Positions 33,661-42,088 of a stretch of 44,006 nucleotides of DNA are shown piece after piece. The stretch is from Verrucomicrobiota bacterium (GTDB lineage Bacteria; Verrucomicrobiota; Kiritimatiellia; JAHIZV01): contig JAHIZV010000107.1 of the NCBI GenBank assembly GCA_018814445.1, forward strand, positions 1 through 44,006. The letters run 5' to 3'. Each line of letters begins with the position of its first letter. Position 1 is the stretch's first letter. The translations under genes and the position numbers were made by a program. The notes below the pieces were generated by a model. That model was not told the DNA's origin. It made no database searches and saw nothing but the letters and a program-made list of their open reading frames with translations.

Positions 33661-33705
33661 CGACACGCCTTACGGCGTTAACTACGAACATCATGTGTTT
33701 GTAGT
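33661..33705. repeat. Two-hairpin repeat element, copy B
   Basis: ACGCC-TTAC-GGCGT (33665-33678) is followed by ACTACGAACA (33681-33690), five bases, and TGTTTGTAGT (33696-33705). It matches copy A (18966) at 26 of 30 positions; T-A in copy A's first stem is C-G here, keeping the pairing. It lies in the 470-base divergent gap between the DUF4190 gene and the GH13 gene. Confidence 0.6.
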
Positions 33706-33878
33706 GAACCTCGTGAGAGCGTGGGCGGGTTCTGGACTGTGCGGGATTTTTTTGTGGTTTCATATTAACAGGGCGAAGCATGGAGGGTACTTAAGCGTTA
33801 CAGTCAACCGTTCTACTTATCGTTTGGTGGCCCTCAGGCACCCGTAACAGACGAGAGAGCAGTTGATGACCACATCGC

Positions 33879-33917
33879 AGAGCCGCCCGCATCTCCCCCT
33901 CCGCAGCGGGCGGCTCT
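33879..33917 (+). terminator. Twelve-base-pair GC hairpin with CT-rich tail
   Basis: AGAGCCGCCCGC (33879-33890) pairs perfectly with GCGGGCGGCTCT (33906-33917), with a 15-base loop, then CTCTCTATTTC. It resembles an intrinsic terminator, yet no gene on the plus strand ends before it. It may end a short leader or small RNA started near 33790, or attenuate GH13 transcription. Confidence 0.45.
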
Positions 33918-33960
33918 CTCTCTATTTCGGAATGCGGATTGAGGAATGATATCGCACCCG

Positions 33961-34002
33961 CATTCGCTTAATCTTCATTAAGACTTAAACGTTAAACGAA
34001 TG
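33961..34002. promoter_or_regulatory. Inverted repeat with TTAAACG half-sites upstream of GH13 gene
   Basis: CATTCGCTTAA (33961-33971) and TTAAACGAATG (33992-34002) are inverted at 10 of 11 positions. A small TCTT-catt-AAGA hairpin lies between, and TTAAACGTT (33985-33993) matches the site before the GH57 gene. A further TTAAGCGTT lies at 33791-33799. The right arm covers an ATG at 34000, which argues for the downstream start at 34030. A LacI-family-type operator is the likeliest reading, by inference. Confidence 0.45.
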
Positions 34003-34029
34003 AGGATATTGCGTGTAGGTTCTGGCGTC

Positions 34030-37000
34030 ATGCGGAGCCTGATTGGGAGAATATGGAGCACGTCGACCGCAGTGGTGCTTATTGCGAGCGCCTGCTACTC
34101 GTTCACACCGCTTCCCTCACGCACAAATGATTCGCCCGGTTTTGTCTACACTCCCTCACCGTCAGACTGGCGCGCCGTTCCGATCTACCAGGTGATGACG
34201 GACCGGTTTGCCGATGGTGATCCGTTCAACAACGATGATAATCCGGACGCCGATGTGAATCCGTTCGGAGCGATTTCGATTCACGGAGGTGACTTCGAGG
34301 GCGTCGAGCAGAAACTCGACTACCTGCAGATGCTCGGCGCGCGAGCTGTTTGGGTTTCTCCCGTCGTGAAGAATGTGAACGGGATCTTTCATGGGTACGC
34401 CGCGCAGGATCTGAATCAGATCGATCCGCACTGGGGCACGCTTGACGACTTGCGCAATCTGGCAGATGCGTTGCACGCGAGAGGCATGTACCTGATTATC
34501 GATGTGGTCCAGAACCACATGGGCGACCTGATCGATTCAACGGACTCCGGGTATCCGAACTTCAATATCAACGGCTACAACCTCCGTTGGCGAAACAGCT
34601 CGAAACAGCATGCTCCGCCGTTTGATGACCTCGCACGCTTCCACAATTACGGGAGTATCCAGAACTGGAGCGATCCGACGCAGACGATCCTCGGAGACTT
34701 CTCGGGTCTCGACGGGATCAAGACGGAAGATGCCGGGGTTCGCGCGGATCTCACAACGATCTTCAAGGCGTTGATTGCCGCCACAGACTGCGACGGCTTT
34801 CGTGTGGATACCGCGCGACACATCGAAATGGGATTCTGGGAGGAGTTTCTTCCATCGATCTACAGCTACGGCGAGTCCATCGGCAAATCGAACTTCATCG
34901 TTTTTGCCGAGGCGTGGCTTGGATCCGACATTGAAGTTGGCACGTTCACGGCCACCAACCGTTTCAACTCAGCGCTCAACTTCCCGATGAGGAATACGAT
35001 GGAGGATGTCTTCATCTGGAATCAGCCGACATCGTGGCTGGGCGACAGGTATGACGGGTTGATCGACTACGATCCGGTTGCGAGAGATCAGCTTGTGAAC
35101 TTCATCGACAACCACGACATGGCGCGGTATCTCACCGGCTCCAAGTTGAACAACGACTGGAACCGTCTGAAGCTTGCGCTGACGTTCCTCTATTCATATC
35201 CTGCGGTTCCCTGTCTGTACTACGGAACAGAGCAGGGCTTCAACGGTGACAACGACCCGAACGACCGTGAGGACATGTTTGACGGGGAATTCGAATTCGG
35301 CCCCTCGCTCGGAGACAACTTCGATCAGACTCACGAGCTGTTCCGTCACGTCCGCTGGCTGAATCTTCTGCGCGAAGCCTATCCGTCGCTCGTTGCCGGC
35401 GATTTCGACGATCGTTGGAAAGACTATGCCGGCTCCGGTCTGTATGTGTACTCAAGGATTCAAGGGCCCGAGGAGGTTATTGTTGCCTTGAATACATCGT
35501 CCGGAAGCAAAACCGCCTATTACCAGGGCAGTGGCCCCGGCACCACCTATGCACAGGGAACCGTTCTTGTGAATCTTCTCAACACGAACGAAAGCGTTAT
35601 CGTCGGCAACGGAGTGGGGCCGACCGAAATCACATTCACCATGCCCGGCCGCAGTATGAAGGTGTTTGTTCCTCAGAGCGACATCCGCGATCTTCGACCG
35701 AGTGTCATAGCCTGTATGCCGGAGCACGACACGAACAACGTTGCGTTGTTGTCCGACATCATTCTGGATTTCGACACCCCGATGAACACGGGCAGCGTGC
35801 AGTCTGCGTTTTCTCTGATTCCGGCCGCGGCAGGTTCCTTCACATGGGCGAACAATCAAACCAGGCTTACATTCACTCCGGACCAGGCGCTGGATTCCAA
35901 CGCAGTTTACCGCGTGACCCTGAACGCGGCGTGCGCGGCGACAAACGGGCTGGAACTGGGCGCGGGTTTTTCCAGCCGCTTCGGCACAGGCGCCACACTG
36001 GAGAATCCGTTCCCCTTTGGCGACTACGTGATGGACGGGGTGCTGGATGCAGGTGTGCCGGCGCTCGTCACCAACAACGGCATGATTCTCTACGCGCAGT
36101 ATGACCAAAGCAACGAAGTGCTGTACGTCGCCACGTTCGATGCGGGTGAAGGCAACGATCACTTCATTCTGATCGATGACAATCTCAGCGGCACGCCGGC
36201 GGAGATTCCCTTGTGGAATAAGACGGGAACCGTTGCTTCAGACGGCCCGCTGGTTGCTGACGAAAACGACAACGACTTTTCCGCATGGTTCAGCGTATCC
36301 GCGAGCGCCGCCGCGAAGACCGGCCCCAACGGCGGCGTCATAGAAGGTGTGATAAGCCTGGCCGAGCAGTACGATCCGGTGCCGCAGTTTATCTACATTG
36401 CGGTGGCGCTCTACCCGTCGCAGGACGGCGGGACACTGCTGGCCGACTACCAGGTGCCGTGGTCGCAGAACTTCGATCAGAACATCGACTCCAACGAGTA
36501 CCTGCGTCTGAACCTTCTGACGGGCGAGGTTATCGTAACGCCGAAGCCCAGCACTGGAGGAGAAGTGGAACTGAAACACTACCTGCTCGATGGTCAGCTT
36601 TCTCCTGTCGAAGCGGCCGCGCTGCGGGCGCAGAACGGGATGAAGCTCTATGCCGATTTCAACGGGGAACTCCTCTACGTTGCCACGCAGGATGCGGGGG
36701 AGGGGAACGACCACTTTATCTTCGTCACGGACGACCCCGTGCCCGACCACAGCGCGCCATGGGGAAAGTCCGGCAGGGTCAAAGGCCGAGAACATTTCCT
36801 GGCCGACGAGAACGACAGCGACTTCGAGGGCTGGTTCATCAACAACGCGTGGGACGGATCGCTCTCCGCGGCCACTCCGTTCAACAACGGCGGGTATCTC
36901 GAGGGCACGCTCGATCTCGTCGATATCTTCGGCATGATTCCGTCGAACCTCTTTATCGCCGTCACGCCATACAACACCTGGGACGGCGGCGCGTTACTGG

Positions 37001-37476
37001 GCGCCTACCAGGTGCCGGCGGGAGACGGCAATGCCGATCTTGATTCAACGGAATACTACCTGCTCGATTTGACGGTATTCGACACGGACATGGATGGAAT
37101 ACCCGATCTTCAGGAAGATCTGAACGCGAACGGCGTCATGGATACAGGCGAGACCGGGGCGCGGGTAGTGGACAGCGATGGTGACGGACAGACTGACGGC
37201 GCCGAGAGGATCACGGGCACGGACGGAACGGATTCAAACAGTTTGTTTGAGATTAGCGCGGAAGGTGTCAGCCTGACGATGTCGGGCGGGGCGGTTCAAT
37301 GGCAAAGCTACACCGGCCGCGTCTATGATGTGTTATTCACAGAGGACGTTCTCGCGGCACCGGTTGTGTGGTCAAATCTTGCAACCAATATCGGAGGTTC
37401 TGGCGGGATCCTCAGCTACGAACCGACTAACGCGGCCGCGATCGGCTACTACAAGATTCGCGTGAAGCTCGAGTAA
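34030..37476 (+). CDS. Secreted GH13 alpha-amylase-type enzyme with accessory domains
   Basis: The 1148-residue product has a signal peptide (MRSLIGRIWSTSTAVVLIASACYS). The GH13 barrel (about 44-467) shows all four conserved regions: DVVQNH; GFRVDTARH with nucleophile D260; VFAEAW with acid/base E294; and FIDNHDMAR with D363. A C-terminal beta domain, a Big_5/SbsA-like Ig domain (554-654), two copies of a module of about 165 residues (661-827 and 846-1014, each with LYVAT-DAGEGNDHFI and ADENDxDF), TSP3-type Asp repeats and the shared C-terminal beta module (ending YYKIRVKLE) follow. It should hydrolyse alpha-1,4-glucans outside the cell. It pairs with the GH57 gene 293 bases downstream, which has a similar operator-like site. 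An upstream ATG at 34000 lies inside an inverted repeat, so 34030 is preferred. Confidence 0.87.
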   Translation: MRSLIGRIWSTSTAVVLIASACYSFTPLPSRTNDSPGFVYTPSPSDWRAVPIYQVMTDRFADGDPFNNDDNPDADVNPFGAISIHGGDFEGVEQKLDYLQMLGARAVWVSPVVKNVNGIFHGYAAQDLNQIDPHWGTLDDLRNLADALHARGMYLIIDVVQNHMGDLIDSTDSGYPNFNINGYNLRWRNSSKQHAPPFDDLARFHNYGSIQNWSDPTQTILGDFSGLDGIKTEDAGVRADLTTIFKALIAATDCDGFRVDTARHIEMGFWEEFLPSIYSYGESIGKSNFIVFAEAWLGSDIEVGTFTATNRFNSALNFPMRNTMEDVFIWNQPTSWLGDRYDGLIDYDPVARDQLVNFIDNHDMARYLTGSKLNNDWNRLKLALTFLYSYPAVPCLYYGTEQGFNGDNDPNDREDMFDGEFEFGPSLGDNFDQTHELFRHVRWLNLLREAYPSLVAGDFDDRWKDYAGSGLYVYSRIQGPEEVIVALNTSSGSKTAYYQGSGPGTTYAQGTVLVNLLNTNESVIVGNGVGPTEITFTMPGRSMKVFVPQSDIRDLRPSVIACMPEHDTNNVALLSDIILDFDTPMNTGSVQSAFSLIPAAAGSFTWANNQTRLTFTPDQALDSNAVYRVTLNAACAATNGLELGAGFSSRFGTGATLENPFPFGDYVMDGVLDAGVPALVTNNGMILYAQYDQSNEVLYVATFDAGEGNDHFILIDDNLSGTPAEIPLWNKTGTVASDGPLVADENDNDFSAWFSVSASAAAKTGPNGGVIEGVISLAEQYDPVPQFIYIAVALYPSQDGGTLLADYQVPWSQNFDQNIDSNEYLRLNLLTGEVIVTPKPSTGGEVELKHYLLDGQLSPVEAAALRAQNGMKLYADFNGELLYVATQDAGEGNDHFIFVTDDPVPDHSAPWGKSGRVKGREHFLADENDSDFEGWFINNAWDGSLSAATPFNNGGYLEGTLDLVDIFGMIPSNLFIAVTPYNTWDGGALLGAYQVPAGDGNADLDSTEYYLLDLTVFDTDMDGIPDLQEDLNANGVMDTGETGARVVDSDGDGQTDGAERITGTDGTDSNSLFEISAEGVSLTMSGGAVQWQSYTGRVYDVLFTEDVLAAPVVWSNLATNIGGSGGILSYEPTNAAAIGYYKIRVKLE

Positions 37477-37565
37477 GTTTGTATCTCCCGCAAAGGTGCC
37501 GGGGCGCGAAGCAAATCAATGTGGTATGTTGGAGTCGGGTTGCTGCTGGTTCCGTGCGGCCTGAA

Positions 37566-37602
37566 CTGGATTGCTTCGTCGTCATTATTCCTCGCAACGA
37601 CA
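37566..37602. repeat. Half copy of CTGGATTGCTTCG...CGACA interspersed repeat
   Basis: CTGGATTGCTTCG, then CTCGCAACGACA, match the right half of the foldback at 42814-42945 (CTGGATCGCTTCG and CTCGCGATGACA). Similar words are familiar from intergenic repeats in many bacteria. It lies in the gap between the GH13 and GH57 genes, which otherwise holds only the operator-like site. Confidence 0.5.
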
Positions 37603-37700
37603 GCGCCCTGGCGACCGCGCCTCCGGCAGGTAAGCTTTGCGTGAGAAATCTCCCCCTCGAACGAAATACAAGAGAAACTTCATTCAATGCCCTAAACAAA

Positions 37701-37742
37701 GATAGTGTAGCGGTTTACTATCTTAAACGTTCAAGCGCTTAA
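37701..37742. promoter_or_regulatory. Operator-like sites upstream of GH57 gene
   Basis: TTAAACGTTCAAGCGCTTAA (37723-37742) is symmetric at 14 of 20 positions, with TTAAACG/CGCTTAA half-sites like those before the GH13 gene. GATAGT (37701-37706) and ACTATC (37717-37722) form a further perfect inverted repeat just upstream. The size and CG-centred half-sites suit a LacI-family repressor; no such gene is in the window. Confidence 0.5.
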
Positions 37743-37769
37743 TTACCGTTCTTTTTGGGAGATATTGGC

Positions 37770-40700
37770 ATGAATCGCGGGGATGCACGGCTTTGTTCTG
37801 TTCTGGTTTCTCTTCTTTCTTTTCTTGTTGCGGGGGCAGCAATCTCAAATCCAATTCATGTGACCTACCTGTGGCACATGCACCAGCCGATCTACTACCC
37901 GTATGAATCGGTCAACGCAACCGATGCTGCCGGCCGGTATATCGAGAGCGTGGGCGGCTATCATGATGAGCGTGCGGGCAACTACACAAGCTGGCCGAAA
38001 GATGCGGTTCAGCAGGGGGCCGACCGGGGCATGGACCATGCCGGGGCGCAGTGCAGTTTCTCCGGCTCGCTCGGCGAGAACCTGAATGGGTACTGGGGCG
38101 GAACGTGGTACAATGACTACCGCTGGGCACGCAACAGCATCCTTACCTCCCGCGGCAACCCACGTCTCGACATGGTCGGCATTGCGAACCACCACAGCCT
38201 GATGCCGCTGACCTGCAAGGAGTCGATGATCATGCAGATCAGATTGCACAAAGAGGTCTATCAGGATCTCTGGGATACGACGGGCTATTCGAAGGGCTTC
38301 TGGCCGCCCGAGTGCGCGTTCTCGGAATCGATGATTCCCGCTCTCGTCGAAGAAGGTCTGGAGTGGGTCATAGTGGACAATGGTCATTTTGATCGCGCCT
38401 GTCAGAATTATCCGTGGGTCGATGCGACTTCTATTCGCCCGAATCCCGCGGACCAGATCAATCCTGATCCGGCAACGATCGGCAGTGAGTGGGTTCAGCT
38501 CAACAACGTGTGGGCTCCGTCAAAGGTGTCCGCCCCCTGGGGCTATCAGCCACACTATGTAAAGTACGTGAACCCGGAAACCGGCGCTGAGCAGAAGATC
38601 GTCGCCGTCCCGGCCGCGCGGTACGAAGGCAACGAGAACGGGCGAGGCGGTTACGGCGCTTTCAAACCCGAGACTGTCTGGGGTGCGCATGTAGACGCGG
38701 GGGTAAACAACGACGCATCGAAGCCTATGCTCATGCTCTGCCACAGCGACGGTGACAACTTCGGCATGAAGAACTCCGACGCGTGGCATGCGCAGCACGG
38801 GTACTTCCTGGATATGTGTCAGAGCGATGGCCGGTTCGAGAACACCACGGTCCAGGACTACCTCGAGATGTTTCCGCCTGACGTGAACGATGTCATACAC
38901 GCCGAGCCCGGCTCATGGATAGGAATCGACGGCGGTACACCATACTTCGACAAGTGGCGCGAATGGAATCCGGGTGAACAGGGCGACCCGAACGAGCACC
39001 CCGACTACTGGTCATGGTCGGTCATCGTCGCCGCGCAAAACCGCGTGCTGCACGCGGACGCTCTTGAGGACTCCTACTCCATGAATGATGTTCAGTGGGG
39101 CATCGGCGCGGATACGGCAAAGGCCTGGCATTTCTATCTGCAGGCGGAAACATCCTGTCATTGGTACTGGGACTACGACCGTGCAAATCCGTGGGACGGC
39201 AATGCTACGCGCGGCTGCAACCTGGCGGTTGCCGAAGCAAACAAGGTAATCGGCCGGCATGCGAACGATCCGGTCGGCCCGAGCATCTTTCCGCCTCAGC
39301 GCAACATCTACAACCCGGGCGGCAAACACTGGAACGAAAGCACGAACCAGGCCTCCGACTTCCAGGTGTGGTCTTTTATCGATGACGCGAGCGGCGTGAG
39401 CCAGGCGAAAGTGATGGTCCGCACGGACAACGACGGTCAGAACCCGATCAACGAGAACGACAACGAAGTCTACGCGCAGAATGCCGCGAAGGTCGGAGCG
39501 TGGACGGCGTTCGCCATGAGCGGAACCTGGTATCCGGTGGGTCATGGCCCGATGGTGCCGGACCCGGCGGTGCGTGCGAAGTACTACACGGCCGATGTCA
39601 CAGGCTACAACAACGTGCTTCTCGACTATTACATCGAAGCGGTTGATGCTGCGGGCAACACGAACCGCAGCGACATCATGCATGTATGGGTCGGCGAGAG
39701 CGGGGTGGTGAGTCCTGTAACGTTCCAGCCTACCTCTCCTCAGACGTGTGATGACCTCATAACGACCTACAACAGCGCGACCCGCAGTCTAAGCGGGGCG
39801 AATCCGGTCACATTGCAGATCACCTTCGATGACTGGATAACAACCAACGAGTTCACGATGTCCGGAACGGTCGGCGGTCTGTGGAAATTCACCAACGATA
39901 TTCCTGAGACCGCGACAGAGGCCAAGGTGCGTTTTCGCAATGGCGGCACCGTCGATCAGAACACCGGTTCCGACTGGTCGATCAGCATCTCGGAATGTGT
40001 CGAACCGTCATCCGTCATTTTCGATCCCCCCAGTCCCAACGGCTGTGTGCCCGTGACGATAACCTACGATCCGGCGGACGGTGTATTGAAGGACGAAACG
40101 AACGTCTACATTCATGTCGGCTATAACGATTGGCAGGGGGCTACTACGCCTGATCCCCTGATGACGGCCGGCGAATCCAACACGTGGACCTATGTGTACG
40201 CGCCGGGTCCCGGAACGTTCGAAATCGATTGTGCCTTTAACGATGGCGGGGGTGTGTGGGATAGCAACAATGGGCTGGACTGGAAAATCAGTGTCGCAAA
40301 CTGCCATCCCACCAACCCGCCAGCCTGGTTTGATCCTGTCGGGCCAAGAGACGATCAGGATCTCGTTACGCACCACGATCCCGGAGGGAGGGCCCTTGAT
40401 GGAGTCTCGCCGGTTCACATGGTCATAACCTTCGACGAGTGGCTCAGTTCGAGTCAGTACCAGATGGTTCCGGCCAGCGACGGATCATGGGTCGTCACCA
40501 ATGACATTCCTGTTGGGTCCCCGTCCGCGATCGTTTACTTCCGCAACGGCGACGGGAGCATTGTCGATAACAACAGCGGGAATAACTGGTCGGTTGAGGT
40601 GGATAACGTAGGCGGACAGGGCTCGGGCATGGGCATTGTCTATGGCTCACCGGTTATCACGGATGATCCTGCTGACCAGAACAATGCGGATGACGCCTTC

Positions 40701-41810
40701 GATTTTGACCTGTCCGGCGGCGCGGCGAGCACGACCGATCAGGGCGGTTTCGGCAGTTTCGGGTCCGTGTGCGCGAACTACGACGAAACGAACTTCTACA
40801 TCGGCGCGCATGGATGCAGCATGGTCGGCGACAACAACGGGATGATCATTTTCCTGAATTTCAGCTCGGTTTCTCCGGCGGACACAGTGAACAACCTGTG
40901 GGATTTGAGCGGCGATCCCCAAGGGGTTGACAATTTGCACAACGTCTCATTCTCCGAGAATGTGTACATCGCGATCCTCCTCGGAGACGAGTGGGGTGAC
41001 GGTCAGTACCGCAACTTCGGCCTGGGCAACGGATATGATTTCGGCCAGGGAGTCTTCTACACCTCGACGGGTGTACACTCCAACTTCGCGTTGGTGCCCG
41101 GGGCAAAGCTCTCTCAATATGACGGACTCGGTACGGCGGCGACATCGAGCAATGATCTCGACGGCAACCGCCTGATGAATCGTTGGGAAGCGTGCATTCC
41201 GTGGGCCGCGGTCAATGCGACCGGCATCGAGTCCGTCACGAATATCTGCGTGTACGGTCTCATTGCCAGCGATGGCACAAGCGGCAACGACCGCTACATC
41301 TCCGGCAACTACCTCGGCGAGAATGCCGGCGGCACGATCGATACCTATGGCAACTACGGCTTCAACTTCGTCAATATCGAGCCTGTCAAAGTTGCGCTGT
41401 CCGGTGTCGACACAGATGGCGATGGACTCCCCGACTGGTGGGAGAGCAAGTATTTCGGAAGCATTACCGGCGCGATGGTTCATGCCGACTTTGATAACGA
41501 CGGCTTCGGCCACGGGGATGAATTCAAACTGGGCACGCACCCCAAGAGCCGCAGTTCAACCTTTGTAGTCTCGCATGTCACCGAAAACTCAACGCAGGCA
41601 ACGGTCACCTGGAGCACCATCGGCGGAAAATCCTACATGGTTGAGTACTCTGACGGGCTCATGGGCGGCTTCTCAGAAGCAGTTTCCGTAACGGAAGATG
41701 ATGTTGCGAGCGGCCGGAAGCATACAGAAACCTACATAGACGACTATACCGACACAGGCGGCGCGCCAGCAAATGGTTTCCGAGCGTATCGCGTTCGGTT
41801 GGTGGAGTAG
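37770..41810 (+). CDS. Secreted GH57 amylase/amylopullulanase-type enzyme with CBM25-like repeats
   Basis: The 1346-residue product has a signal peptide (to about AGAAIS). The GH57 domain (about 28-480) opens with VTYLWHMHQPIYYPY, and has the probable nucleophile E181 in GFWPPECAFSESM and an acidic motif CHSDGDNFG (D327/D329). Three starch-binding CBM25-like repeats follow (about 648-740, 744-847, 851-947), with YNDW and WDSNNGLDW best kept in the second. Then come a DOMON-like domain (about 958-1210), a TSP3-type segment (DTDGDGLPDWWE, DFDNDGFGHGDE) and the shared C-terminal module ending FRAYRVRLVE. It should act on starch or glycogen outside the cell, beside the GH13 enzyme. The ATG at 37770 has GGGAG eight bases upstream; an upstream TTG overlaps that site and is rejected. 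Confidence 0.85.
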   Translation: MNRGDARLCSVLVSLLSFLVAGAAISNPIHVTYLWHMHQPIYYPYESVNATDAAGRYIESVGGYHDERAGNYTSWPKDAVQQGADRGMDHAGAQCSFSGSLGENLNGYWGGTWYNDYRWARNSILTSRGNPRLDMVGIANHHSLMPLTCKESMIMQIRLHKEVYQDLWDTTGYSKGFWPPECAFSESMIPALVEEGLEWVIVDNGHFDRACQNYPWVDATSIRPNPADQINPDPATIGSEWVQLNNVWAPSKVSAPWGYQPHYVKYVNPETGAEQKIVAVPAARYEGNENGRGGYGAFKPETVWGAHVDAGVNNDASKPMLMLCHSDGDNFGMKNSDAWHAQHGYFLDMCQSDGRFENTTVQDYLEMFPPDVNDVIHAEPGSWIGIDGGTPYFDKWREWNPGEQGDPNEHPDYWSWSVIVAAQNRVLHADALEDSYSMNDVQWGIGADTAKAWHFYLQAETSCHWYWDYDRANPWDGNATRGCNLAVAEANKVIGRHANDPVGPSIFPPQRNIYNPGGKHWNESTNQASDFQVWSFIDDASGVSQAKVMVRTDNDGQNPINENDNEVYAQNAAKVGAWTAFAMSGTWYPVGHGPMVPDPAVRAKYYTADVTGYNNVLLDYYIEAVDAAGNTNRSDIMHVWVGESGVVSPVTFQPTSPQTCDDLITTYNSATRSLSGANPVTLQITFDDWITTNEFTMSGTVGGLWKFTNDIPETATEAKVRFRNGGTVDQNTGSDWSISISECVEPSSVIFDPPSPNGCVPVTITYDPADGVLKDETNVYIHVGYNDWQGATTPDPLMTAGESNTWTYVYAPGPGTFEIDCAFNDGGGVWDSNNGLDWKISVANCHPTNPPAWFDPVGPRDDQDLVTHHDPGGRALDGVSPVHMVITFDEWLSSSQYQMVPASDGSWVVTNDIPVGSPSAIVYFRNGDGSIVDNNSGNNWSVEVDNVGGQGSGMGIVYGSPVITDDPADQNNADDAFDFDLSGGAASTTDQGGFGSFGSVCANYDETNFYIGAHGCSMVGDNNGMIIFLNFSSVSPADTVNNLWDLSGDPQGVDNLHNVSFSENVYIAILLGDEWGDGQYRNFGLGNGYDFGQGVFYTSTGVHSNFALVPGAKLSQYDGLGTAATSSNDLDGNRLMNRWEACIPWAAVNATGIESVTNICVYGLIASDGTSGNDRYISGNYLGENAGGTIDTYGNYGFNFVNIEPVKVALSGVDTDGDGLPDWWESKYFGSITGAMVHADFDNDGFGHGDEFKLGTHPKSRSSTFVVSHVTENSTQATVTWSTIGGKSYMVEYSDGLMGGFSEAVSVTEDDVASGRKHTETYIDDYTDTGGAPANGFRAYRVRLVE

Positions 41811-41974
41811 GGGGAATCTACTCACACCTTCGCGTGAGGCATCTTCATCCCTCTTTATTCCTGCCACAAATGTATCAATTCTCCTTGCCGCAATGGGTTA
41901 TGATGTCTAGTCTGAATCCGTAAGGAGGAGATGGGGCTATCCTGTCTGGCTTGATGACGTTGGGGAGGCACATC

Positions 41975-42088
41975 ATGTCAGTTGTGCTCGTTTCCCTTGT
42001 TGGGTTCTACGCCCACAGGGAATGTATGGAGTTCCGTGTCCCGTCTGCGTCTTCTGATTCCAACTCACCGCAAAGAGATCCGCCATGA
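41975..42088 (+). CDS. Possible 37-codon upstream ORF coupled to the TSP3 gene
   Basis: A short frame starting MSVVLVSLVGFYAH is preceded by GGGGAGG at seven bases and ends in a TGA that overlaps the ATG of the next gene (ATGA). Spacing and overlap suggest translational coupling or a leader peptide, but the sequence has no recognisable family and could be chance. The rest of 41811-42084 holds nothing else that I can support. Confidence 0.25.
   Translation: MSVVLVSLVGFYAHRECMEFRVPSASSDSNSPQRDPP

Noticed and set aside
33560-33781. N-terminal extension of the DUF4190 gene by 74 codons
   Set aside because: The extension runs through the two-hairpin repeat and has no ribosome site, while AAAGGAGAACATC precedes the ATG at 33559.
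36285-37043. A 252-codon plus-strand frame inside the GH13 gene, rich in Arg
   Set aside because: It is an out-of-frame, Arg-rich shadow of the duplicated module; the main frame is continuous through it.
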